A stretch of DNA of 64,000 bases from Paracyclopina nana (lineage: Eukaryota; Arthropoda; Copepoda; Cyclopoida; Cyclopettidae): assembly GCA_019096065.1 (NCBI GenBank), contig JAGUCH010000006.1, positions 5,352,001 to 5,416,000 of the forward strand. Direction: 5' to 3'. A program made the position numbers and the translations under genes. This document shows, piece by piece, positions 24,087 to 35,100 of the stretch. The notes under the pieces were generated by a model. The model saw only the letters and a list, made by a program, of their open reading frames with translations, had not been told where the DNA came from and made no database searches. Numbering within the stretch: the stretch's first letter is position 1; every line of letters starts with the position of its first letter.

Positions 24087-27000
24087 TCACATGACATATC
24101 TTGACAGTGAGGAGATGCCACGTGTGTAGCATAAATAGACAACAGCAGTAGTCAAGACAATGCAAAGCAAGGTGAGTAATCCCACCATGATTTCCGCATT
24201 AACTTTTTCCATTTCTAGCGCGTGATGAATGCTGGCCAAAAATGAGGAATTAGTGGTGCCATTTGTGCTCGCTGAATCCTCCACATCAAGACTTCTTTCT
24301 TGCCGAAGCTTCGTCTTTTGGCCAAAAAGACAATAAAGGCTGAGGCTGGGATGAGGCTCGTTGCTGCCACAAAGAAACCCCAAGGAGGGTTGGCCACAAA
24401 ACTGAAATAAAAGAAATAAAAGGACCGCTATTAGAAGCGAAAAAGGCTCTTTGGCTGCTTCATTTTCCATGATGCAACAACGAAGAGATGATGATGTTTT
24501 TGCCACGTCAATTTGCCTCAATGTGACGCGAAGCAAACAGTTTTTGATGGAGGAAAAAATGTCCACTTTGGCAACGAAAACTTGTTTAATGGATGAGTAA
24601 ACTAGAGCATGCAGGAATTGAAAGCACTTTATAATTGTGCACTTTATAGGGCGTTCTCATATTGGACTTTAGCTTACCAAAACCTGATTTTGGTTTTTGG
24701 TAGGTAGCCACTACATAGCGCTTGACTAAAAACCAGTTTTTGGTTAACCAAAATCAGGTTTTGGTAAGCTAAAGTCCAATATGAGAACGCCCTATATGTT
24801 AAGAACTCATCAGAGCATTGGCATTTCGATAAATTGCCAGCCTATAAAGTAAATGGCAGCTCTAATGTCAAAAAAGGTTGCAAAAGTGAACTTTCTAACT
24901 TGGCCTTTAATGCTAGAAAGCAATGGAGACATATTTGAATAAGCTGAATCTGGTAAAACTGTTTTTGCTGTTCTTCTGGAGCAGAGCACTGGAATATCAG
25001 CCAAAACGCATTTGGCAGATATCATGTCTCCAGATTATTAGCGGCTAAAGCTATGAAGCTTTCTCGAAGGCCATTTCCTAATCTCTCTACTCCATTCAGA
25101 GGCGGCCCTATTTGTTCATAAATCAATCAAGCTGCCATAATCACTCTTCTCTTTTCATTTTGTTGGGGAAAAGGCAATTTTCAACGTGAGTCTGTCACCT
25201 GGTTACACTTCAAATCAGGTCCCAATAGGGAGCTATTGAAGGCATTTGGCATCAGACAGTAGCATTCCAGTTCCATTGAGCTCAACTTTCGAATTGCTGC
25301 GTAATACGAGTCTGGAAACAGAGTTTGACAGCCTCTTAAGCAGTCCGAGACATCGGCCTTTTTGGAGGCAGACGCCATCACAATAAATTTGTCATAAGCC
25401 TCAGGTTTGGTGTCCACAATCTCCTTGTACATGCATCCCACGGGGCCAGAATCTGAGCACCTGGAGGTCCCATTTGGCTGTAAAAGCAAAAAAAAGTATT
25501 CCTTTCTTGCTTGCAGTGAAAGAAGCCCCAATTTGGCAACAACGCAATTATTCTTTGTTTTGTTTCAAAAGTCAAAACAAAAACTCTTTTTAATGCCCGC
25601 GCTGAACACAAAACGGTCGGTTTTTGAGCAAAACAGCCACTTTGACGGGCAGCTGACTACGAGGTATAAGTGGTAGCTCTGTGATAGTAATAATATGAAT
25701 TATGATTGGCTCTTCAAATGGGCGGGAAATTCAAACCGTTAATTTAATTACACTCGAGCTTTAATTGAAACCGAGCCATTTCAGGATGATCTACTAAAAC
25801 CACAATAACATGAATGTCTCTGGTGGTTATCTTGTTTGCTATTTTTCATCATTGAATGAATACTTTTCTTAATTGAAATGACAGTTTCTTTTCATGTCTG
25901 TTCATGCTAAAAATGTTGTCTTTCTATAATTATAATAATTTTGCAACATAATTATAAATAATAAGTTTTTACAAGGTGGTTGCTGTTTTGTCTGTGTCCA
26001 TTTCATACTTACTCTATGCAATGAAGAACCACATCACAGTGGTTCAAAAAGCCGTTTTCACGCTCAAGTAAAATTCCGCCAAATCGCCAAATTCTCATTT
26101 TGACACTGATTATCAGATTCTTTTTGGGAGAACTTCTTAGCCACGAAAATAGCTCAAATTAGTGAAAAATGACAGAAAAAGGTTGAAATTCATCTTTACA
26201 ATGAAAATTTGTTAGAAATAGTTTCCATGAGGGAAAACAGTAGAACAGCCAATTTTGCCCACTTTCAGGATTCTATAACTTTTGTTTGACATCGAATGAC
26301 ATTTAGCTATTATGGTTATGATGAAAATCAGACCCCATTCAATGATTATTCATCAAAATTGGCTGCGGAAATGTGCGGCATTGTGAGCTCTGAAAGTCAA
26401 TTTTTAGCTTAGAGCCCTATGAAAATTGACTCCGACGATTTCGCGAGTTTTTTCCCCGTGCGCGTCTAGAAGGGATTTTGAACCACTGTGCACATGTAAT
26501 CTATGCATGAACTGAGGATTATATGGAAGCAAATCAAACTCGTGACCAAAATACATGTAATACATGCATGCATGCATGCAAGCATGTTTGAAGCTTGAAA
26601 ATGCAATTTTTGCCCCTGTTTTTACCACATTTGAGCTCTTACATCACACTCACTCAACAAGCAAATTTGCCTTTTTTAGGTAAGTAAAAAATGTTGAATA
26701 TTTTAGCATGCCACGTACCGAAAGATATGCTAAATTCATAAACAACGTGAAACAGAGGAAATGTTTAATTTCATATTTGTTTTTGCCCATATTTGTGCAA
26801 ACCTGCATGCATTGATAGGCGAAAAACTATCAAAAGGTGGAAAATGGCACTCGTGGGGACAATTAGGACATCTAAAAAAGCCATAAAAGCTTTTTAGCTG
26901 ATAACTCTTTTCAGACTGCTTTCTTATATTAATTTTTCTTTTATATCTCAAGTTGAATCCCTTGCAAAAAAAAGTCGGCGGAACTTAATGCAAAATGTCA

Positions 27001-30000
27001 CATGCAAATGATGGCAAATATCAAGAAGAGGAATCTAAAATTCATAGAATTCCTGAAAAAGCAAGGAATGTCAATTTTCTAGTTGGTTCAATAAAAAACT
27101 CTGAAAGGATTCTTGGGGTGAAAATGTAATTGACGACTTGTCTATTGAGAATGCATGAAATACGGTACTTTGACCTGTACGAAAAAAGCTCAAGTCTACT
27201 GCAGAAACAGATACAGATTGCGTGTAATCAGGTGCATACAAAGCAGCGTACGCAAGCTTCAATTATGGCTCAAAAATTAATCTATGGCTCATTTGGTACT
27301 GACGTAACTTCCTTGGCAACAGTTTTTCATCTTTAGGCCAGCTAAAGCCAATTTTAGGCCAATAACTTTCTGTATTCTGGCTGAGAGCTCTGCAAATAGA
27401 AAAAGTGGCTCTTCTTGGGGAGAATCTCTTTATTGAGCTAAACTGCAGATAAATAGGGAGCTATCTCAGCAATGAAAAAAGTGAAGAGTTAGCACGAGCC
27501 TTATTATTACATGGTGAGATTTATCCAAGAAAGGATTTTACCCTATTATTGTGGTCTCCTCCATCTTCGTCAAGATCCGTGACGCAGTTGACAGAGTAGA
27601 AATCATTTTTGTTGGAATTTGGTATCAAGGCGCAAAATTCAGGCGAAACCATTTTGTCAAGGTTGAAAGCCTCAGAAAAGCCACAACTGCAAGTCAAGAC
27701 GTCTCCGTTGGCCACAAGCCTTGTCAAGGCGAAAATGGCGCCCATGTGGTTATCTCTGCACTCCCATATGCATTCGCCCACTGTGTTGCCCTTTTTGCCC
27801 TCGGACAGGGAAAAATTGCGGACATTGTGGGTAAAGTCCCAGTCAATGAAATCGTGCTGGAAATAAACCACTATTATAGTACATATCCAACTCGTTGCAT
27901 GTGAGCTGAGTAAAGTTTCACTTTTTCCTACTCGAGCTGAAAAAAGTTGCTGATGGAAAAAGTAAAAAGTGCATAACCCCGCTACTTTTCCAACTGCTGA
28001 CTTACTTTTGGGCCTTTTTTGTAGCGCACAGCCCCTGAATCATTTTCAGCTGTATTTAGTATTATTATGTAATGAAAACAGTGCGCAAACTTTCGACCTT
28101 TCATGCTCTAGAAAAAAATCTTCATTCAACTGATGTAAGCGAGTGGAGAGCTCTCAAATACAGAATTTTGCAGGACTAGGCAAAAACATCAAACGTACAT
28201 TTAGGGCGAAAAAGAGGAAGCCTGCAAAAAATTATCGTATAAAAGCAAAACGAGAAGATGATGGAGTGAGCCAAAAGTATGTGTCAGAGTGCATTATGTA
28301 GGAGTAAAACACGATTGAGAGAAAACATAGTACAGTATTTACCTTGATACATCCATGGATGTCATGTGGAAGCCTTTTGGCACAAATAGGATAATTGGGA
28401 GCCAAATCTCCTTTGCTGCTGCAGTCCCTTTGTATGCAATAGGCACTTAGGAGATTGTTCTTAGCATTTCCACACCTATGAAAAGTAATGCTCGGTTATC
28501 CTGCATTTGCCTGGCTGAAATTCCAATGTCACTTGTAATTGGACTGAGGGCAGGCCACATTGCAGCTCAAACTGGCGACCGCAGTGGTATTTTGGAAAGC
28601 TGCCTCATTGGCACACATACAATTGAACTGAAACAACAGAGCAATTATTCTCGAAGCACATAGGTGTATTCCTTTCAGCAAAATATACAGTGAGGAGATA
28701 TGTGTGTGTGTGACTTCAGATTTGCATAATTTATTCCTCTTTTGGAGCTCAGCGATGGCAAAATGGAAAAAGTTTCTGAATTGAAAAACGCAGAAAAGCC
28801 CAAGATGGTGGTAACCTGTTGATGTTGTATAAATCCACAACATATAGCGCTATCTAAATAAAGGGGTACATTTCAAGCAGAGCTTTCTTAGTTGGTTGAG
28901 CAAGTGGTATTTTGCTCAGTGCACTTACACTTGAAGCTTATATAGTATTAGAAGCAAGGTTATGCAAACTGAAGCCTCGTTTATCCGGAGGCCTACTATT
29001 AAATATGCATTGTAATCACGTGCAAATACTGCACATTTTAGGCACGACTTTCCGACTGCAAGGCATCCATTTTTAGACTAGCAAACTACTTAATTTACTT
29101 TCATAACCATCAGATCGGCTTATCTTAAGAAATCTCCCTCTCAATAATTAGTTGTCATATGTGCGGTGGCGCTAGTGTTGCCTTTTTCAAAAGGAAAGTT
29201 GGAAATTCAAATTATGGCGCCCTTTTTTACAGCACGCGCATGGGCGGAGCCAAACAATCGGCTCTGCCAGATAGATATTTTTCCAGATAAAAATTGGCCC
29301 AGTTTGGCTTTTTCTTGTACAATTTGGCTGTTTCAAAAAACCAAGGCAAAGCTCACAACAATTAAGTTGGCTAGATTGCAGAATTGCTGTAAGATGGTAA
29401 AAATAGTATTTTTTTGAAAATTGCTCACTTTATCACCAGCCAGTAAGGCATTGTAGAAGTTGACGAGAATGTGATTTAGCTCAGGAGCCGATTCCATGCA
29501 AAAGCTCAGACAAGCAGCAAAAGTTTCACTGGGAAATTGCTCTGTTGGAGCCATCACCAAATTCCCAGAATGTAGATCCAGTCCTTGCTCAGTGATGCAT
29601 GTGGATTGGGACACTTTTCGAACCGTGTCATACCCAGCATCAGCAGCAGTCTCAAGCTCTGCTGAAAGAGGATGAATGACAAAAAGAGCTTAAAGAAGAA
29701 GTTCTCTATTGAGTCCATCAGAGCTTTTCATTAGCTTTATACTGCAATTAGCATTTGGTTGATCATCACTTCAAAGCATGAAAGCTAGCTGTTTATGAAT
29801 GATAAGCTTTGCCCTAAAGATAACGACTCACCTTCTTGATGCTGGTAGCTGAGAACCTGTTGTTTACCTTGCTGTTGCTGGCCAAAAGTTTCATCAAAAG
29901 TTACAACTTCTTGATGGCTCTTGAAGTTGGTCAAAACAATGGTCTCACTACACCTGACAAAAGTAGGACTACTCAACCAAAGTGTCAGTATCAATGTAAT

Positions 30001-30033
30001 CTTCATCATGTTTTTTTTTGGGATTAGAACCAC
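24087..30033 (-). CDS. Single-pass membrane protein with three WSC-like cysteine domains
   Basis: Seven exons: 30033-29832 (a second ATG at 30009 fits the signal peptide better), 29661-29429, 28627-28533, 28475-28343, 27856-27542, 25477-25199, 24401-24087. From 30009 the product is 515 residues. A signal peptide (MMKITLILTLWLSS) is followed by a Gln-rich segment. Domain 1 (about 77-190) has TCITE, CLSFC, CMC, SCNVACP and CGN with AYC. Domain 2 (about 205-303) has HGCIK, CIWEC, CSC and FYSVNC. Domain 3 (about 327-436) has GCMYK, CLRGC, CYC, KCN and SLYC. A membrane helix lies at about 482-503 (IMVGLLTLLCIVLTTAVV), and the cytosolic tail is only about 12 residues. Phases agree throughout. It is a same-strand neighbour of the one-domain gene, consistent with local duplication. 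Domain identity rests on cysteine spacing and is moderately sure; ligand unknown. Confidence 0.75.
24648..24793. mobile_element. MITE, GGGCGTTCTCATAT-end family, copy in intron 6 of the three-WSC gene
   Basis: A 146-bp near-perfect foldback has ends AGGGCGTTCTCATATTGGAC and GTCCAATATGAGAACGCCCT. Interior arms pair along most of their length (AGCTTACCAAAACC with its inverse). TATA flanks both sides if the element is taken to start at GGGCG. Confidence 0.88.
26035..26490. mobile_element. 456-bp MITE with CACAGTGGTTC ends and CACAT target duplication
   Basis: A perfect 15-bp inverted pair, CACAGTGGTTCAAAA at the left and its inverse at the right, is flanked on both sides by CACAT (26030-26034 and 26491-26495). 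It lies in intron 5 of the three-WSC gene. No coding capacity is apparent. A short ATGC-type tetranucleotide run near 26560 lies just outside. Confidence 0.75.
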
Positions 30034-32173
30034 ATTTTTATGAATGAAACTCTAACAAGTTTGGATTTTGCGAGAAGCTTCTTTGCAAATCTTCTTCTCA
30101 CTTCCTAAAATCCAGGGTTGTAGGAAGGGCTTTCAAAAATAGATCTTCTTGCTGGTAGCAGTGAAAATCCGGAGATTTCTCACTTTATTCTCGCACCTCT
30201 GAGTGACGAAATTACTGCTATACACTGATGGAACAACAAGTGCTGTATATAGCAGCATATGGGATTGCTTCAACAATGAGAAGACATCTGTCATGCCCCT
30301 AGTCAAGATTATGCTAGAAAAAGGGCCCCTCTCTGCATGCACAAAGTAAAATAAGAAACTTGTGTGTTGTCAGCTGTCTCTCCTTTTTTCTAGTGAAAGT
30401 TCACATTTTGGCCTTTGCTTGGAAAATTCTGTTGCCAATCAGCCCTTTCTTCTTCACTGCCAAACTGCATCGATCTTTATCTAATATTTGCACTTTGCAT
30501 GAATTTGTGAAAGCCCTAGAACAAAGCTGTAGTTGATATAAAATGTGGGAGTCAGTGTGAGTAAGTGGAAATTAATTATGCTAATCTTTTATGTTCATAG
30601 ACTGCAATTGCAGTCACACAAGCTTGAGGGGAAATTGACCATAATTTCTCACCCCAGAGCTTTTATTTTTGCTGAATGTTGCTTTTCTGCACCATTTCAC
30701 TCAATTGGGTGGTGCATTTTTGGCCCTGCAACTAAGAAAGTAATTGAGGCCCTTTTTTTCTAGAGAATCTGATCACATCTTGCGAGGAGTGTTACTTTAT
30801 AGGAGCAAGCTTTGCACACGCAAACTTGCTGACTTCAGCAGCAAAAGATGCTTTAATACGCTTCATAAATCAACCTGATGGACCACATTAAAGTCTGATT
30901 CGTAATTACGTATAACTCTTGCAAAAACATTGAAGTGGATTTCCTTGTATGTGTACTTCACCTCTCTTGCTTTAAATGAGACCATTCATCTCTCTTTTCC
31001 TAAGCAGAAAAAGTTGCTTAGTGAGCCCCTTTTTACAGGAGAGCTGAATAGAGTGTAACTTTTACTTTGGAAACTTTCTGGTTATATACCAAAAAGAGTC
31101 GTAATTGACTTGGTATTGTTCCTTCACCTAACCAAGCTGATAAAGGTATTTTTCTTAATTTTCAATGTGCATTTGAATTAGACACTTTCTTTGATGTTAG
31201 GATGTGTAATGAGCTTCTCCTGGGCAAAAATGGGTTACATTTATTGTTTACCACGAAATAAATGGTATAAACTCAGTGGGTGCTCGTGGTATCGGATCGA
31301 TAATGAGGTTTCCTTGTGCCAAATTGAGTTACTGAACTTGTTGAGGTTGACGAAAAGAATATGCACATATATAAATATATACGATATAGTGGTAAATCAA
31401 ATCATGAGGCTTTCTAGAAAAAAAAGTGAAAGTCTTTTTTCTTTTGGTACAATTTTTTTCCACTCACTCTCAATGTCCTTAGGATTTCGTCAACAGGAAC
31501 TTTCGTGGATAATTGATGTAACATTGAGCTTTAGAAAGCTCGAATTACACTGAACATGCGACCACCTTTTTCCTGTACTTTTGCTTTCCAACTTTTTTAT
31601 TTTGCGTTATGTGACGTAAAAAAAAAGGCTGCAGACTTTCGTAACTCAATTTGTGACGCACATCATTCCATTTCATTCAAAAACTTATTCATAGCAGCAC
31701 TGTAAAGCCGTTTTCTTTGATGTACTCCTGAGCCAATTTTAACTCAAATTCGTTTCTTTGTGTCACCAACTTCAATTAGATGGAAACTTTCGCTTCCTTT
31801 GTTGATGAAGGCTTTGAAAAGTTTCTTCCATGATGATCGTATCAAACTTTATGACCCTGTAACACGGGAAGTAGACAAAAATGGAGCCAAATAAAGATGT
31901 CCTTTTATTATTTCACCAATCAACATGAAACAATACAATAAGCTACGCGTATAATACTTTCGTCTCTCCATCGTAATCATTGTATTTTTACTGTATGTAT
32001 TTTTGGATCACATCAACATATGCATTTGTGGTTCGAAAAAAGGGTGATGCAAAAAAACTGGTCTCGTGAAGTGACTTTGGCTTTTTTTGCATCACCCTCA
32101 ATCTGTATTATGTAAGGATACACTCTTTTTAAATTGGGATACATTCGTTCGAATTTTTATCTTTTTGCGCGGT
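30034..32173. other. Intergenic stretch between the three-WSC gene and the GPCR
   Basis: No gene recognised. A 17-bp perfect inverted pair at 32041-32098 is listed separately. An AATAAA on the minus strand at 31904-31909 may be the GPCR's polyadenylation signal. A 120-codon open frame at 31191-31553 looks like chance. Confidence 0.5.
32041..32098. repeat. Short perfect hairpin downstream of the GPCR gene
   Basis: AGGGTGATGCAAAAAAA (32041-32057) and its exact inverse (32082-32098) are separated by 24 bases. It lies 75-130 bases after the GPCR stop codon, so in its likely 3' untranslated region. It could be an RNA structure or a very small foldback element. Confidence 0.6.
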
Positions 32174-35100
32174 TTAGAGTGAGGTTGTGCAAACCTTTCT
32201 GCAGATGGATTGGTACAACTTTGCACACTCTTCCCTGAATTTGGAGCTCAGAAAGCAGTAAATGAAAATGTTGGTCGACGAATTGACAGCCAAGAGGACA
32301 TGGCTCACACTTATGGCGATGTAGGACCAAGTTGGAAACGGATTTTGTCCAGCATCCGAGCATTGCATGGCATGCCTGCAAGCAAAACGTCAACGTTACG
32401 TCATCAGTTACGTAATTTTATTTCTCCTGGGTCGGTTTATGCATCATAAAACCAGTCTAGACTCTGATTGAACGGTTGCCATTAAGCCAATTTTTAATTT
32501 TTTTGGCTCATTCTTTTTTCATTGCCAGTCATAAAGCACTTTTAATTGTGAGCCTAGATTGCCTTTTGCCCAGATAAAATCTACATGACACGCTATTTTA
32601 CTATAGGTTTTTTAGGACAAATATACTAGCTACTTCTGGTTATACTTTCGGCTCTTATTGATGAAAATACGTCAGCTGTCATGAGCCAGCTGCTTGGGCA
32701 GTAGCATGAAAAACTGGGAAAATCGAAATTAATGAGCTCACCTGATGGTAGCCAATTCGTGAATGTTGAGCAAGAGCCTTGGCAAGTGACAAACGAGAAA
32801 GACCAAGATGAAGCCCATAAATATGACGGCCATATTATCCTCCTTTTTCCGCCTGAAACAAGTTCACGTTTAAGTCTCACGGCAGAATTCTTAATGGGGA
32901 ATTCAGCAAGATTCCTGGCTGGGAATATATAATAAATTCTAGGTGCAGAGCCGCAGTGCTGAAAGTGCATCCTCAAGCACTCTTATTGATCATGAGCCTT
33001 TGCAAAATCGCCCATTCCAGGGCCAAAATTTGAATACTTTTCTCACCTTGATTCATTGACTGCGATGGAGGGAGGTGGCGGCTGAATTGGCTTTTTTGGA
33101 GAAGTCTCGCCACACAACTTCTCGTTTTCGCCCTCTTCACCAGCTGCTTTCAATTCGTAGGCTTCGGTCTTTTGGTTGCCATTTGTTTCCGTCACGATTT
33201 TGAGTCCGGTGGGGCGTGCAGCTGAGCCGGTCGGGCCGCCGCCATCTTTGTTTCCGTTGACGTGCGCGTGCGCAGCTGACGCCGCTGGCCGGTTACGCTG
33301 CGCCATGCGGCGATGCCGGCGCGCCTTTATGTCCTATGAAGGGAAACGGGCATTTTTGAACAAATTCCGGCCATTAACCAAATTGGAAGCCTATTATCGT
33401 GATTTGATATCTCCTGGGTGTTCCAAAAGGTGCTATGTTCTGAGCTGAACCAATATTTGCCGTCACTCTGATTTGTGTGGGCAATCACTAAAGCACAAAA
33501 GGTCATCTAAAAGCCCACGACAAAGAAGCCAGAGAAAGGCCTTACTGAGAGCACTATGTACCATTCATTCATGGTAAAATGTGTGTGGTCAAACTTGGCC
33601 AGGTTTGCCAAAATTATGAAAAGCCCTATTGAACGACTTTTCCCAGCTAAACTTTCAAGCCCTTTTGTGCTTCTTACACTAATGGCCTGCTCACGTGGAC
33701 ACCAAAGCATAATTGGTGTAGAGAAAAATTGCTCCATGACACTGAATAATCATGAACTCATAAAGCTTTCAGCTGAATAAATAAGATCGATTCTAAGTCG
33801 GCTTGTAAGTAAACAATATTAATTACTATGCTCATATTGGTACACTTTTAACTTGAAATTAATGTACCATAAATCTAAAAAAAGCTATAATAGGTTTCGG
33901 TAGGGCAAGAAAATTGTGAGTTGTGAATTGCAAAATTGGCCCATAAAAAGTCAGCTCGGTCTCAGGCTGATCTTGTTGAGGGCTTCTTAATAGGGACTCA
34001 GCTGGAATCTTATTTTACTCTGAAGCAATTTAATGCATTACATGAATAAGACATAAGTTTGGCCACGTGTATCTGTTTACCTGGTATATCTTGGCATTCA
34101 GGTAGACCAAAAGTACGAATGGAATGATGCCATGGACGATGAGTCTGCTCCAGTTAAAGTACATGGTGTAAAAGGGTGCAGTTCGCAATTTAGTCGCCTC
34201 TAAAACTGGCACCAAGACAGTGGAATTATCCGTGGCATCAAACTCCTCTTTGTATTCCACTCGTGCCTCGAAGAACCTCGTGATGGTGAAGATAATGGAC
34301 AAAAAGGTAACAGCCGAGACATATCTGAAAAATTCACCATTAAACTGAATTTGCAAAAACTAAACACTAAATAAGCCGCATTTTTGGCGGTAAATCGAAA
34401 AAATAGCTCATGGATCGAGACCAAAGTCGAGCTGAGTGCGTCAAAGCTAAAAATTCACATGCCTCAAAATAAGAGACTCGGTTTCTTTAGAATTATCTAA
34501 AAATTGGGCTTAAGACACGTAAATATGCGTTACTCAAGTATATGCCCGAAAAAAGTAGGCTCGGTCTGTCTGAAATTTTATTTAGCTGGAAATTTGAGGG
34601 ACGATCTGTATTTGAAAAATAGGCTTACTTCACTATGCGTTTGGTTAGAGCGTTGGCTTCGTGCATTGCCTGCGAATAGTCGAGCGGATAATGCACTGCG
34701 ATGAATCGCTCCAGTGCAATGGCGACCGTCATGAAAATCGAGCCCGTTATCGCAATCTGGTTGAACGGATACAGAAAATACGGGAACATAATGATATGCG
34801 TGTAAGTTGCCAGATGGAATTGCTTGCGGAAGCTCTCCAATATGCTGCCGAAGAGCTGAAAAACGAGAATACAGGTCATGTGTGTGTATTTTGATCTCTG
34901 ATACGTACTACTTCATGGGGTCGTTCTCATATTGCAGCCAACAAAAGCAAAGCAAAAAAGCAAAGTAGGGCACAAAAAGCTGAGCAAACGCTCAACATTT
35001 AATGTGAAGTAGCTGCTTAGATTGAATGTTGAGCAATTTAACTGGTTTGCTTAGCTTAGCTTTTTTAGCTTTGCTTTGCTTTTCGCTGCAATATGAGAAC

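Noticed and set aside
26035..26490. hAT-type element with 8-bp target duplication starting at CAGTGG
   Set aside because: The eight bases on the two sides differ under that reading, while a 5-bp CACAT duplication fits.
31191..31553. 120-codon plus-strand open frame
   Set aside because: Composition follows the AT-rich intergenic background, and it lies antisense to nothing and near no splice signals.
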